This document shows, one piece after another, positions 28,369 through 36,432 of a stretch of 64,000 bases of DNA (position 1 is the first letter of the stretch; every line of letters begins with the position of its first letter). The DNA is from an uncultured Bacteroides sp. Lineage in GTDB: Bacteria > Bacteroidota > Bacteroidia > Cytophagales > Cyclobacteriaceae. The stretch covers positions 1 to 64,000 of the forward strand of contig CABHOV010000058.1 of assembly GCA_902168185.1 (NCBI GenBank), written 5' to 3'. Under the pieces are notes generated by a model, which saw only the letters and a list, made by a program, of their open reading frames with translations, did not search any database and had not been told where the DNA came from. Made by a program: the position numbers and the translations under genes.

Positions 28369-29601
28369 ATGAAAAAGATTTGCTTTGTAATAATGGGCTA
28401 TGGTAAAAAAACTGACCCGACGCTGGGAAAGACGTTTGACCTCGATAAGACCTATCAAAATATTATCAAGCCGGCGGTAATTGCAGCCGGATACGAATGT
28501 GTACGAGGCGATGAGGTTCAGGAATCAGGGTTGATTGACCGAAGTATGTACGGACTTCTTATTTACTCTGATCTAGTTATAGCTGACATTACAACATTCA
28601 ACCCTAACGCCATATATGAACTTGGTATTAGGCATGCTGCGAAGCCTTTCTCAACAATTATCATGAAGGAAAAGGATGGGAATATACCATTCGATATCAA
28701 TCATAACAAGACTTTCACCTATGCTCATATGGGTGAAGATATATCGGCGACGGAAGCAGCTAGATGTCAGGATGCACTAACAGGATTGATTTTAGCTGTC
28801 GAGAAAGACAAGGAGGTGGACAGCCCATTGTTTCAACACATTAAGTCGGTTAAGCCGTATGTCCTCCCGGAAGAGGAGTACAATGGGTTAATCAAGGGAT
28901 TGGCCGAGAAAGAAAAATTGATTTTTGCATTGGCAGAACATGCTAAGTTGAGTATGGCCGAGGGTTCGTTTAGGAAAGCGGCCGAGTATTGGAAAAAAGC
29001 TAGTGAAAAAATAGAAAACGACTCCTATTTCGTGCAGCAGCTGGCTCTGTGCACTTATAAAAGTAAAGAGCCTTCTGAAAAAGTGGCATTGACCGACGCT
29101 CTGAATATTATAAAAAAACTGGAGCCGGATGGGAGAACTACCAATGATCCAGAAACCCTTGGCTTAACAGGTGCTATCTATAAAAGACTCTGGTATCTTG
29201 AAAGAGGTGAGATTGACTACCTGGAAAGGGCCATAAAATATTATTCAAAGGGATTTGCGATAAATTCAGATTACTACACTGGCGAGAATTACGCCTTTTG
29301 TCTTGATTTGAAGGCCAAGCATATTGCCGATGAAGAAGAAATGATATACTGCCGGATTGAGGCAAAGAAAACGCGTGTAGCCATAATCGAGATTATCGAT
29401 AGCCTGCGAAAAGACGACGACTTTTTGATTAGGAGTGATTTAAAGTGGATTTATGCCACTCTAGCTAATTGTTACCTGGCATTAGGCAGACACGAGGAAT
29501 TTATTGAACATGAGAACCTATTTTTCAAGGCTAACCCAATTGGCTGGGAAATAGACACTTACAATGAATCTAAACATCATCTACAAAACTTAAATAAATA
29601 G
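28369..29601 (+). CDS. Nucleoside-deoxyribosyltransferase-like / TRAFs-binding-domain protein
   Basis: The product is 410 residues. Residues 1-145 form a Rossmannoid domain starting CFVIMGYGKK, with the DKTYQNIIKPAV helix, VIADITTFNPNAIYELGIRHA and PFDI(N)H segments. The ADxTxxNPNxxYELGxRHA box is characteristic of nucleoside 2-deoxyribosyltransferase-like and TIR-related proteins, with candidate catalytic Glu in YELG. Residues 170-405 are TPR-like helical repeats corresponding to the TRAFs-binding domain (DUF4071 type). It is the first gene of an operon with two ThsB-like TIR genes (1-base and 8-base gaps). It could be a sensor or nucleotide-derivative enzyme working with the TIR pair, comparable in layout to Thoeris but lacking ThsA (inference). 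Confidence 0.75.
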   Translation: MKKICFVIMGYGKKTDPTLGKTFDLDKTYQNIIKPAVIAAGYECVRGDEVQESGLIDRSMYGLLIYSDLVIADITTFNPNAIYELGIRHAAKPFSTIIMKEKDGNIPFDINHNKTFTYAHMGEDISATEAARCQDALTGLILAVEKDKEVDSPLFQHIKSVKPYVLPEEEYNGLIKGLAEKEKLIFALAEHAKLSMAEGSFRKAAEYWKKASEKIENDSYFVQQLALCTYKSKEPSEKVALTDALNIIKKLEPDGRTTNDPETLGLTGAIYKRLWYLERGEIDYLERAIKYYSKGFAINSDYYTGENYAFCLDLKAKHIADEEEMIYCRIEAKKTRVAIIEIIDSLRKDDDFLIRSDLKWIYATLANCYLALGRHEEFIEHENLFFKANPIGWEIDTYNESKHHLQNLNK

Positions 29602-29602
29602 T

Positions 29603-30007
29603 ATGGCAAAAAACTACAGAATATTTGTCAGTCACTCTTGGGCCCATTCCGATGACCTGTGGGACCTACGGAAATTACTCAATTCGAGAGGTTACTTCAA
29701 TGTGGAATTCACAGAAGCTTCGAAAGACGTGCCCATCAATTCTACCCATGCACCTTATATAAAAAGCCGACTGAGAGCCAAGATACAATCTTCGGATATT
29801 GTCCTCGCAATGGCTGGTGTTTATGCATCCCATAGCGACTGGATGCCCTGGGAATTGGATCAGGCCAAATCACTTGGTGTCCCAATCGTTGGCGTGATAC
29901 CAAGGGGTCAGGAAAGAATATCCAGTGAGGTCTTTTCACGGTCCGTTTCCGATGTGAGATGGAGTACGGAAAGTATAGTTGAAGCCATTAGAGAGCACGC
30001 AAAATAA
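29603..30007 (+). CDS. ThsB-like TIR protein
   Basis: The product is 134 residues, a stand-alone domain. It starts YRIFVSHSWAHSDDLWDLRKLL, and later has SSDIVLAMAGVYASHSDWMPWELDQA with candidate catalytic Glu near residue 89, followed by PIVGVIPRGQER. These are the features of the MTH538/ThsB TIR-like family (formerly DUF1863), whose members in Thoeris make cyclic ADP-ribose-type signals on phage infection. The length matches single-domain family members. Its start lies one base after the stop of the preceding gene, and a second ThsB-like gene follows after eight bases, so three genes are co-transcribed. Confidence 0.8.
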   Translation: MAKNYRIFVSHSWAHSDDLWDLRKLLNSRGYFNVEFTEASKDVPINSTHAPYIKSRLRAKIQSSDIVLAMAGVYASHSDWMPWELDQAKSLGVPIVGVIPRGQERISSEVFSRSVSDVRWSTESIVEAIREHAK

Positions 30008-30015
30008 CTGCAATT

Positions 30016-30603
30016 ATGGCTCACAAGTGTTTCATATCTTTTAAGACGGAAGATACAGCCTACAAAGAATACATCCACGATGTCTTGGATGTCGATATGA
30101 TCGACAAGTCTTTGCATACGCCAATTGACTCATTTGACGAAGACTACATCATGAGGGAGATACGTGAAAATTATCTTTCGGACTCAACCGTCACCATATT
30201 TTTGATTGGGGAAAAGTCGGCGGAAAACACACCCTTTGAAAATCAGATTTTTTTGAAAAGAGAGCTTCAGGCTTCACTTTACGATGGGATTGGCAATACG
30301 AAGAATGGTATTCTGGGCGTAGTTCTGCCGAATATGTATGACAAGGTTTACTGTGGTAATATTTTGTGCAATACTTGTGGTAATTACCATAACCTTATTA
30401 GAATCAACGATAACATAACCGTTACGGAGTTTTCATACAATTATTACATTCCTAACGATAAATGTGCCTGGACTGAGGATGATAGATATTGTGTCCTTGT
30501 AAAATGGGAGGACTTCTGCGTTAGTCCAGAATTGTATATAGACAAGGCGTTCAATAAACGACATGAGCAGATTTCGTTGAAAACCAAGGTTAGACCAAGA
30601 TGA
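30016..30603 (+). CDS. Second ThsB-like TIR protein (divergent)
   Basis: The product is 195 residues. CFISFKTEDTAYKEYI at 5-20 and STVTIFLIGEKSAENT followed by FLKRELQASL correspond to the first strand, the middle strand and the catalytic-Glu helix of MTH538/ThsB-like TIR domains. A C-terminal part includes a cluster of three Cys and a His (around residues 116-125, CGNILCNTCGNYH), which could bind zinc; this is unusual for the family. It is the last gene of the three-gene operon. It differs strongly from the first ThsB-like protein, so the pair may respond to different triggers, as multiple ThsB proteins do in Thoeris (known for that system; application here is inference). Confidence 0.72.
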   Translation: MAHKCFISFKTEDTAYKEYIHDVLDVDMIDKSLHTPIDSFDEDYIMREIRENYLSDSTVTIFLIGEKSAENTPFENQIFLKRELQASLYDGIGNTKNGILGVVLPNMYDKVYCGNILCNTCGNYHNLIRINDNITVTEFSYNYYIPNDKCAWTEDDRYCVLVKWEDFCVSPELYIDKAFNKRHEQISLKTKVRPR

Positions 30604-31057
30604 AAGTTAAGGATTACCCAATTATTAAGTAGCAGGTGATGCTGTATCACTTAAATCATAATCAGCTTCTTCGGCTGGCTGGCGGGGTCTGACATTGACG
30701 ATCATATTTGACTGGCTTAATGATCAAAAATTTCTAGACCGAGGAGAACAAATATATTATGTACCTGCTTTCTTCGGTGATATTGAGTAGGGCTCATATC
30801 TGTACTCATAAATGGACGAAAGTGCGAAACACGTGGTAAGATGAGCTTTGATCGAGTGCAGTGAACCCTCACTTGGTGCTTATGACGTCCTCAGGGCTCT
30901 TTGATGGTTTGTTTCCACAAACGATGTGAAAAGGGGTAGATACATTTTTATTACATTGCTGGGGCGAGTAGCGGTGCGATTATTGCCAATTACAACGACG
31001 ATATATCTATTGTTACGACAAAGTTAAGCAAATTGAGAACAGGTAGACGATAAAGAT
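30604..31057. other. Intergenic DNA, possibly with gene relic
   Basis: Only short patches read like protein (for example around 30705-30790 on the plus strand). No intact gene, clear terminator or repeat is seen. Confidence 0.4.
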
Positions 31058-31798
31058 ATGGATAACATATTTATAAGCTATAGTAAGAAGGATTCAAAAT
31101 GGCTCGCGGAAGTAAAAATGCATTTGAGTATTCTAGAACACAAATATCAACTGGAAATTTGGGATGATACCAAAATAAAAATTGGGAACAATTGGCAGGA
31201 AGATATATTTCATTCAATCAAGAGATGTAAAGTAGCAATTTTGCTAGTTAGTAATAACTTTCTGGCTTCTGAGTTTATACTCAAAAGAGAGCTGCCCGCA
31301 ATTTTAAATAAAGCAAATATTGAGGGCCTGGTGATATTTAATGTGATCCTGGACTTTTGTTCATTTAAGGAATCCGGTTTGGACAAATATCAATGCCTTA
31401 ATGACCCAAGAATTCCACTGGAAGAGCTTAAAGCTGCACACCGTAAGAGGGAGTTAGTGAAATTAACTACACAATTAAAAGAAACAATTGACCGGCCACA
31501 AAACGCTCTTTCCGATGTAAACGAGACCCCTTATTCGATCGGTATGTTGCTTGTACTTATGTTATTAATTAAGGTTGGGCCTAAATCTATTACGGAAATT
31601 CAAAATTCAATTACTTCTCTACGGCGTAAAACTATATTCTTAGAACTTGAAAAGCTTGTTGTACTCAAACATGTTGAAAAAGTTAAGGATGACGGCATAA
31701 AAAAACCCTCCACGAAGTGGAAGGGTACTGAAGAAGGTAAAATAATCTTTTCAAACTTTGAAAAGACATATCTACAATTATCGAACAAATTGAATTAA
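31058..31798 (+). CDS. TIR-domain protein with C-terminal winged-helix-like region
   Basis: The product is 246 residues. Residues 2-130 are a TIR domain: IFISYSKKDSKWL, the box-2-like IWDDTKIKIG, and LLVSNNFLASEFILKRELP with candidate catalytic Glu in KREL. Residues 165-240 look like a winged helix: a helix (MLLVLMLLIKVG), then KSITEIQNSITSL and a recognition-helix-like stretch followed by a basic wing. The combination suggests a TIR enzyme with a DNA- or protein-binding module. There is no membrane segment. It stands alone between decayed regions, so it may act as a single-gene module or be a relic of a larger system. Confidence 0.75.
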   Translation: MDNIFISYSKKDSKWLAEVKMHLSILEHKYQLEIWDDTKIKIGNNWQEDIFHSIKRCKVAILLVSNNFLASEFILKRELPAILNKANIEGLVIFNVILDFCSFKESGLDKYQCLNDPRIPLEELKAAHRKRELVKLTTQLKETIDRPQNALSDVNETPYSIGMLLVLMLLIKVGPKSITEIQNSITSLRRKTIFLELEKLVVLKHVEKVKDDGIKKPSTKWKGTEEGKIIFSNFEKTYLQLSNKLN

Positions 31799-32654
31799 TG
31801 GCACTGAGCTACTCCGGTTTGACGTCTGGAGCTCGACGATTGCCCAAAGCCTAGAAACACACTACAAAAGGGATGAGATAAAGGAAGATTTAGATCAAGA
31901 ATCAAATCTCCCACATCCCCACCATCAGTTACATGAAAGGGTCGAATGTGCGTCCCTTCTAATAAACAATGCCGTTTATTAGAGTAACTTCTTGGTATAA
32001 ATGTGCCGCCTTGGGCATGGACAAACTGGTTACTGTTCATTTTGGATGTTAATTGAATAGTCCGAATGAAAGGTATGAAGAAATATTTAAATTGCAATGC
32101 GAATTGTAAGTTTTTTATCTGTTAGCCAGTAACTTCAATTAGCAAGCCGCTTGGCTTTTTTGGCTGGTGAGTTTTTCATCATTACTTCATATGCGCTGAA
32201 GATGAAACTACGGAGTATTGACGAAGCCAATGTAGTGGTTGTCAGCGAGACAGATTCTCCATCAACGGTTGTTGAATGCCTTCTTGGAGGAGAGAGCTCC
32301 GGATACAGAAGATACATGCTTTGAGAGTTAAGTAATGGCCACCGATATCATGGCGATCAGCACTAATAGCCTCTACTTAAGGCGACAACGTCGGAGCGAA
32401 ACTCGGTTACATGTTGCTGAGCGACAAGGTTATAATCTACCGCGCCGTTGGGTGATACTGGAATTCTGTAACTGAGATATAAGTACCTTGCTTCTTGAAG
32501 AAAGCGCTTGGGTTTGGATTTTTTAGCGAGGGATTAGAACGGGTAGCTCAATTGGCTGCCGGCCAACCAGTTCAATTGTTTAACTAGTGATCATCCATGA
32601 TTCACGAGTTATCCCGGACTTCGACAGTAATGCGAATTATTATAACGCTAATGT
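31799..32654. other. Boundary region without intact gene
   Basis: Between the TIR gene and the mobilization module no intact gene is seen. Minus-strand frames at 31795-32097 (100 codons) and 32135-32317 (60 codons) are open but have no recognisable domain and I do not call them. A short match to a tRNA D-arm (GGTAGCTCAATTGG, 32540-32553) has no remaining tRNA structure around it. This is probably the edge between the TIR island and the inserted mobilizable element. Confidence 0.4.
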
Positions 32655-32690
32655 TCAGAGAGATAGCTAATCTGCTAGCTGTCTCTCTGA
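32655..32690 (-). terminator. Stem-loop downstream of ardA
   Basis: A 14-bp stem with one mismatch (arms 32655-32668 and 32677-32690, loop of eight bases) lies directly after the ardA stop codon. No T-tract follows on the minus strand, so it is either a transcript-stabilising hairpin or a weak terminator. Confidence 0.45.
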
Positions 32691-32695
32691 AAGAC

Positions 32696-33253
32696 TTAGT
32701 AGTCAGCAAACACATATCCATCCATCTCGGTATATCCTTCCAAAAACAAGTCACGAGCAAAAGCCTCGTAGTCAAAATACCTTTCAAGCGTCGCAGGTAC
32801 ATCTGCTAACAATCCTGTCTCCTCAATGTACTGGTAAGTGTACTCTATCTTCGCATCCTTCATCGATCCGCCAAAGTACCCTCGATAGCTCTCCTGAAAT
32901 CTCTTGACCTGTTCGTCTAATGCGTTTCCGTTCCCAGGCCAGCTGCTGATTTGTTCGGAGTAAATCTTGAAAGCTTCCGCTGTATCATCATCCATCTCGT
33001 ACAGCGCCTGGAAGTACTCAAACGCCTTATCATCCAAACTGCACTCGGAAATCAGGGAATCCGGAATGTTGTCCCAGTCTTGGAACATCAACTCTGGATC
33101 GAACTCATTTCTATGGTATTCATAGCAATCCTGGTAAAATTTCTTCACATCAGCATAGTCTGTCAAATCAAACCATTTCCCGAAGAGTGAACCGCTGTTG
33201 TACATTCCGTAAGTACCTACATAGATTCTTGGAGCATTTTCTAATGATTTCAT
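32696..33253 (-). CDS. ardA: Antirestriction protein, ArdA family
   Basis: The product is 185 residues from ATG 33253; the open frame extends upstream but that part is the non-coding leader with an inverted repeat. The start PRIYVGTYGMYNSGSLFGKWFDL is the typical ArdA N-terminus, and the protein is strongly acidic throughout, as expected for a mimic of B-form DNA. ArdA proteins bind and inhibit type I restriction enzymes in the recipient after conjugative entry (known for the family). It is the last gene of the mobilization module, downstream of the relaxase gene. In this window it lies next to a restriction system, though ArdA usually does not act on DISARM-like systems. Confidence 0.88.
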   Translation of the reverse strand: MKSLENAPRIYVGTYGMYNSGSLFGKWFDLTDYADVKKFYQDCYEYHRNEFDPELMFQDWDNIPDSLISECSLDDKAFEYFQALYEMDDDTAEAFKIYSEQISSWPGNGNALDEQVKRFQESYRGYFGGSMKDAKIEYTYQYIEETGLLADVPATLERYFDYEAFARDLFLEGYTEMDGYVFADY

Positions 33254-33314
33254 GATTGAAGTCTTTGACGTTACGAGCCCCGGCTTTGTGCTCAGGGCAA
33301 TCGCCCTCTCCAAT

Positions 33315-33425
33315 CGAAGGAAAAGTGACGGGCTTGCCCTTGGGTGCAAAGTCGGGAGGCGGTTTAAGGAGCGGCAATGGCCGCGGTAAATAGCCGCAGA
33401 CTTTGAACCCGTCACTTTTCCTTCG
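33315..33425. repeat. Perfect 18-bp inverted repeat in the ardA leader
   Basis: Arms at 33315-33332 and 33408-33425 are exact reverse complements (CGAAGGAAAAGTGACGGG and its complement) separated by 75 bases that contain further short GC-rich dyads. It lies in the untranslated region between the relaxase gene and ardA. A regulatory hairpin or operator controlling ardA expression in single-stranded transferred DNA, as known for Frpo-type promoters, is a possible reading (inference). Confidence 0.7.
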
Positions 33426-33513
33426 TAACTTTCGTTGCACTGACTGACAAGTGTGCGCATGGTTTTGAACTCAGGAAAACATATTATCCAGCTGCTTCTC
33501 TATTTCAAAATTG

Positions 33514-34359
33514 TTAGATACTTAATCCCTGTCGCTTCCGGTGAGATTTTTTCTTCTTTTTTACAGGCATTAAGGCTTGGGGCATCTCCATACCCATCCG
33601 CTTTTCAAGATTCTGCAGTGAATAGTCTTTACCTAGGTCAGAGCCTTTCACTTTCATCCGATTCTGCATATTGAAAAAAGCTACACCTCTTCCTCTATAC
33701 GTTTTGAAACCATGCGCGAGCATATGGTTAGCGAAGTCGTCAAATGCGGATACCTTTGCCAGCGTTTGGTCGACGAGATATCTTAGGTTAATGATGGCAG
33801 TATCTTGTGTCGGGAATTGCTGTTTTCCTCTTTGATTCAGGCTCATGTCGGGAGTTATGGTCAGCCCGAGCTCCATCTCCATTCGTCTTGAAAATTCACC
33901 GGTCCGAGCATAGTTTTTGAAATGATCGGCGGTGTTTTTGCCATTGTAGTTTATGCGATTGGCCACGATGTGGATGTGCTTGTGTTTGGTGTCGTTGTGC
34001 CGGAATACAAGCATTTGATTTTCTGAGAAACCGAATTCCTTCGCAAACTCCTGCGCCAACGTAGTTAACTTCTCTTCGGGCGGATCTTCGCCTGGTGGAA
34101 AGCTGAACGACTGATGCCATACATATTTGTTAAGGTTTCTGTTCTTATCCCTATTGTCCAACATCTGCTTTGCCAGGTAATCCAAATCCAGTCTGCCGTC
34201 CTTCAACGTTCCGATGCCAAGATGCTGGATATAGATTAGCTCTCCCCGAACATCGTCGAGCGTCATTTCCTTTGCTTGTTTTGCCGACAATTCTTTTTCA
34301 TAGTAGCAATAGCTCAATATCCCTTTTGCAAAATTTCCCAATCCGACTTTTCCTATCAT
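33514..34359 (-). CDS. Relaxase/mobilization nuclease (MobB-type)
   Basis: The product is 281 residues. It contains the N-terminal IGKVGLGNFAKG-like start, candidate catalytic Tyr residues at 17-20, and the metal-binding HxH signature in RHNDTKHKHIHIVANR (His126, His128, His130). This nicks oriT and leads the strand in conjugative transfer. The 5' end overlaps the stop of the MobC-like gene by four bases (ATGA), so the two are translationally coupled. At 281 residues it has the relaxase domain only, with a basic Lys-rich tail and no helicase or primase part, as usual for mobilizable elements that borrow a conjugation machine. Confidence 0.87.
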   Translation of the reverse strand: MIGKVGLGNFAKGILSYCYYEKELSAKQAKEMTLDDVRGELIYIQHLGIGTLKDGRLDLDYLAKQMLDNRDKNRNLNKYVWHQSFSFPPGEDPPEEKLTTLAQEFAKEFGFSENQMLVFRHNDTKHKHIHIVANRINYNGKNTADHFKNYARTGEFSRRMEMELGLTITPDMSLNQRGKQQFPTQDTAIINLRYLVDQTLAKVSAFDDFANHMLAHGFKTYRGRGVAFFNMQNRMKVKGSDLGKDYSLQNLEKRMGMEMPQALMPVKKKKKSHRKRQGLSI

Positions 34360-35018
34360 GCATCAAGACGTTTAAGCATTGCCGTAACCTTTTCTTCAAT
34401 CATCCGATGTACCAGATCCGGATTGCTTGATGCATCGGATTTCCATGACGATAGCTGGGCGACCGTTTCCGCTGGTTGGTAATGCCGCTCATATTTTGCC
34501 AGCAGCTCTTTGGCACTACGAAACAGATTCTCGGTCATATCCATAATGCTGGTTTTGTTATGAGAATCCGGCAACACGCGGCGGATGTATAACCCCAGCT
34601 GACGCATCCATTCCTGAACTTTGTTAAGCGTCTTAGAAAATGTCCTGATCTCAAAGTCTTCAAACACCCACAACGTAATGATTTGTGAAAGAAGTCGCAC
34701 GTACTGACTGCTTTGCATCCATTGCTGACTTTGCATTTGATGATCCTTCGTTTTCAAAACAGCAAGCGACAGAATGCCGCTGAGCTGTTCAAGTATCTTG
34801 ATCATTTCTGCCGTCCTGATGGGCAGCGTCTTTTTTTGCGGTCTTTTGATGGGAGTATCCAAAGCGAGCGTGAGAAAGAACTGACTTGCTGAAAGTCCGC
34901 TCTTTTCTATCAGCTGGTTAATCCTTGCTTTTTCATCTTTCGTAACCCATACTGAAAAGTGATCCCTTCGCACAACCTTCTCCTCTTTCGGTGGTCTTCC
35001 TTTTTTTTTACTTTCCAT
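34356..35018 (-). CDS. Mobilization accessory protein (MobA/MobC-like)
   Basis: The product is 220 residues from ATG 35018, preceded by a purine-rich GGAAGA; a TTG 12 bases upstream is also in frame. It starts with a basic KKKGRPPKEEK stretch, then a ribbon-helix-helix-like segment (FSVWVTKDEKARINQLIEK, SASQFF) that should bind oriT. The remaining part is helical. Such proteins assist the relaxase in recognising and opening oriT. It overlaps the relaxase gene and lies immediately downstream of the large dyad proposed as oriT. Confidence 0.8.
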   Translation of the reverse strand: MESKKKGRPPKEEKVVRRDHFSVWVTKDEKARINQLIEKSGLSASQFFLTLALDTPIKRPQKKTLPIRTAEMIKILEQLSGILSLAVLKTKDHQMQSQQWMQSSQYVRLLSQIITLWVFEDFEIRTFSKTLNKVQEWMRQLGLYIRRVLPDSHNKTSIMDMTENLFRSAKELLAKYERHYQPAETVAQLSSWKSDASSNPDLVHRMIEEKVTAMLKRLDA

Positions 35019-35070
35019 ATTATCTTCCAAGTTGAGCTATGAGCCGCGAGGCGAATAGCAGGGGTCCAGG

Positions 35071-35142
35071 GGTTTTCCCATGGCCAGCCGCCGGGTAGTC
35101 GCATTTTGCGGCGTACCGGCGATAGCTGGCTGTGGAAAAACC
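35071..35142. other. Candidate origin of transfer (large imperfect dyad)
   Basis: A long imperfect palindrome centred near 35105 has outer arms GGTTTTCCCATGG and its near complement ending in GGAAAAACC, and inner arms GCCGCCGGGTA and TACCGGCG. It lies in the 204-base gap between the MobC-like gene and the upstream membrane-protein gene, the normal place for oriT in Bacteroidota mobilizable elements. The nic site is not identified. Confidence 0.5.
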
Positions 35143-35222
35143 ACCGTGGTTCCCGAAAATGTTTGAGTTTGTTTGTCTTTGTTTGAAAATATTCGAAAGT
35201 CTGATCTCAGACACACAATGCG

Positions 35223-35741
35223 TTATTTCCGTCCAAGTGGAACAAGCATCTCCTTGCTCTTCTTGTCAAAAATATACTCTCGCCCGATCAGCAAATCCCC
35301 TTTGTTCGCCTGTGGTCGAAGCTTCAAATAGTTGCTGCCATCTTTCTGCAAGATCTCTCCGTTCTCCATTAACAGTCGATAATTAGGTGCATTCTTGTAG
35401 GCGTCGACAATTCTGCGAAGCTCTCGATACTCCTCGCCGGTTGATATCAACCAGGAAAGCAAACACATTGCAATTAGGGCTACAACAGACCACGGAAGAC
35501 TCACCGCCAACCCATAATTGAAAGCTTGCTTTTTATCCGAAAAATGCACCGGGCGCTGGTTGCTTTTAATTGTAGCTGCCGCTCTATCGATCGCGTCTAC
35601 AGATTGATCAACATCTGCCTTCATGCGGCTAAAATTTTCCTCGACCTCGGCAAGCAACAACGCAGACCAGTCATCGATTTCCTGAGCATACTTCTGCCCG
35701 TACTTTCCTTTGATATGATTGAGTTCAGCTCTATCAGTCAT
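35223..35741 (-). CDS. Membrane protein of the mobilization module
   Basis: The product is 172 residues: a helical cytoplasmic part (1-70), one membrane segment at about 80-100 (LAVSLPWSVVALIAMCLLSWL), and a C-terminal part with GDLLIGREYIFDKKSK. No known domain is recognised. Its start overlaps the end of the ParA-like gene by eight bases, so it is co-translated with it. Proteins of this kind are often found beside relaxase genes in Bacteroidota elements; the role may be to link the relaxosome to the membrane (inference). Confidence 0.65.
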   Translation of the reverse strand: MTDRAELNHIKGKYGQKYAQEIDDWSALLLAEVEENFSRMKADVDQSVDAIDRAAATIKSNQRPVHFSDKKQAFNYGLAVSLPWSVVALIAMCLLSWLISTGEEYRELRRIVDAYKNAPNYRLLMENGEILQKDGSNYLKLRPQANKGDLLIGREYIFDKKSKEMLVPLGRK

Positions 35742-36432
35742 GACAGAAGTTTTCGCGGATTTCCTTTTTCAACCTTAATCTTGCCCCAGGCCCGTAACTT
35801 TCCAATGGAAACCCTTTCCTGATACCATCCAAAATCTGGCTGCCGAGCAAAGAATTAGCCTCGAAATCGCCAAACCTGACATGCTCCAACCCTAGCGTCG
35901 CACAGTTGGCAGCTAATTCAGCCGAAAGCTTCGGGAATTGTCGGAAACTAAAAACATTTTCCCACACTAGGATTCGAAATTTACTTCCCAGCACCTCGAT
36001 CATTTTTTGTAGATATTCGACACTCGGCCGATACGCGCCACCGCCGCCGATTACAATATGGAATATCGCTTCGGCGTCCACTTCCTCGCACCATTCCTCG
36101 AAATCCAAGTCACGCGAAATAAGCGCAGGAAATTGTTCACTCTCTGGTGCTCCGAAATCAAAGTAGATTTCACTGTACGGTGCCTCCATTAAGCTTTCGA
36201 TATACCCGACAAAAATATCTCGGACGAGCATATCGCGGTTGTCAATCAATGACACGGTTTCTAAGCGGTCTTCGCCCAGAAAGGCGAGCTGTCGCGTTGA
36301 TGTTTGTGTCGAACTGTCGAGATCGACAAAAAGTGAAGTTTTGTCTTTTTCAGACAACGCTCGCAGATAAGTGTGCAGGCTTTTACCGACACCACCTTTT
36401 GCTTGCAGTATTAAATTGAATTTACGTCTCAT
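35734..36432 (-). CDS. ParA/MinD-like ATPase
   Basis: The product is 232 residues with a deviant Walker A, AKGGVGKS at 11-18, and VDLDSSTQTS near 37-46, the usual second motif of the ParA/SIMIBI class. The rest of the fold is less typical. In mobile elements such proteins aid partitioning or positioning of the relaxosome (as MobD-like proteins do). It overlaps the genes on both sides (11 bases with the upstream gene and eight with the membrane protein), which shows a tightly packed operon. Confidence 0.75.
   Translation of the reverse strand: MRRKFNLILQAKGGVGKSLHTYLRALSEKDKTSLFVDLDSSTQTSTRQLAFLGEDRLETVSLIDNRDMLVRDIFVGYIESLMEAPYSEIYFDFGAPESEQFPALISRDLDFEEWCEEVDAEAIFHIVIGGGGAYRPSVEYLQKMIEVLGSKFRILVWENVFSFRQFPKLSAELAANCATLGLEHVRFGDFEANSLLGSQILDGIRKGFPLESYGPGARLRLKKEIRENFCHD

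Noticed and set aside
31795-32097. A 100-codon minus-strand frame after the TIR-winged-helix gene
   Set aside because: Open but without recognisable domain or start signal, and surrounded by broken frames; judged not supportable as a gene.
32535-32580. GGTAGCTCAATTGG resembling a tRNA D-arm followed by a T-loop-like TTCAATT
   Set aside because: No acceptor or anticodon stem can be folded around it, and the spacing is too short for a tRNA.
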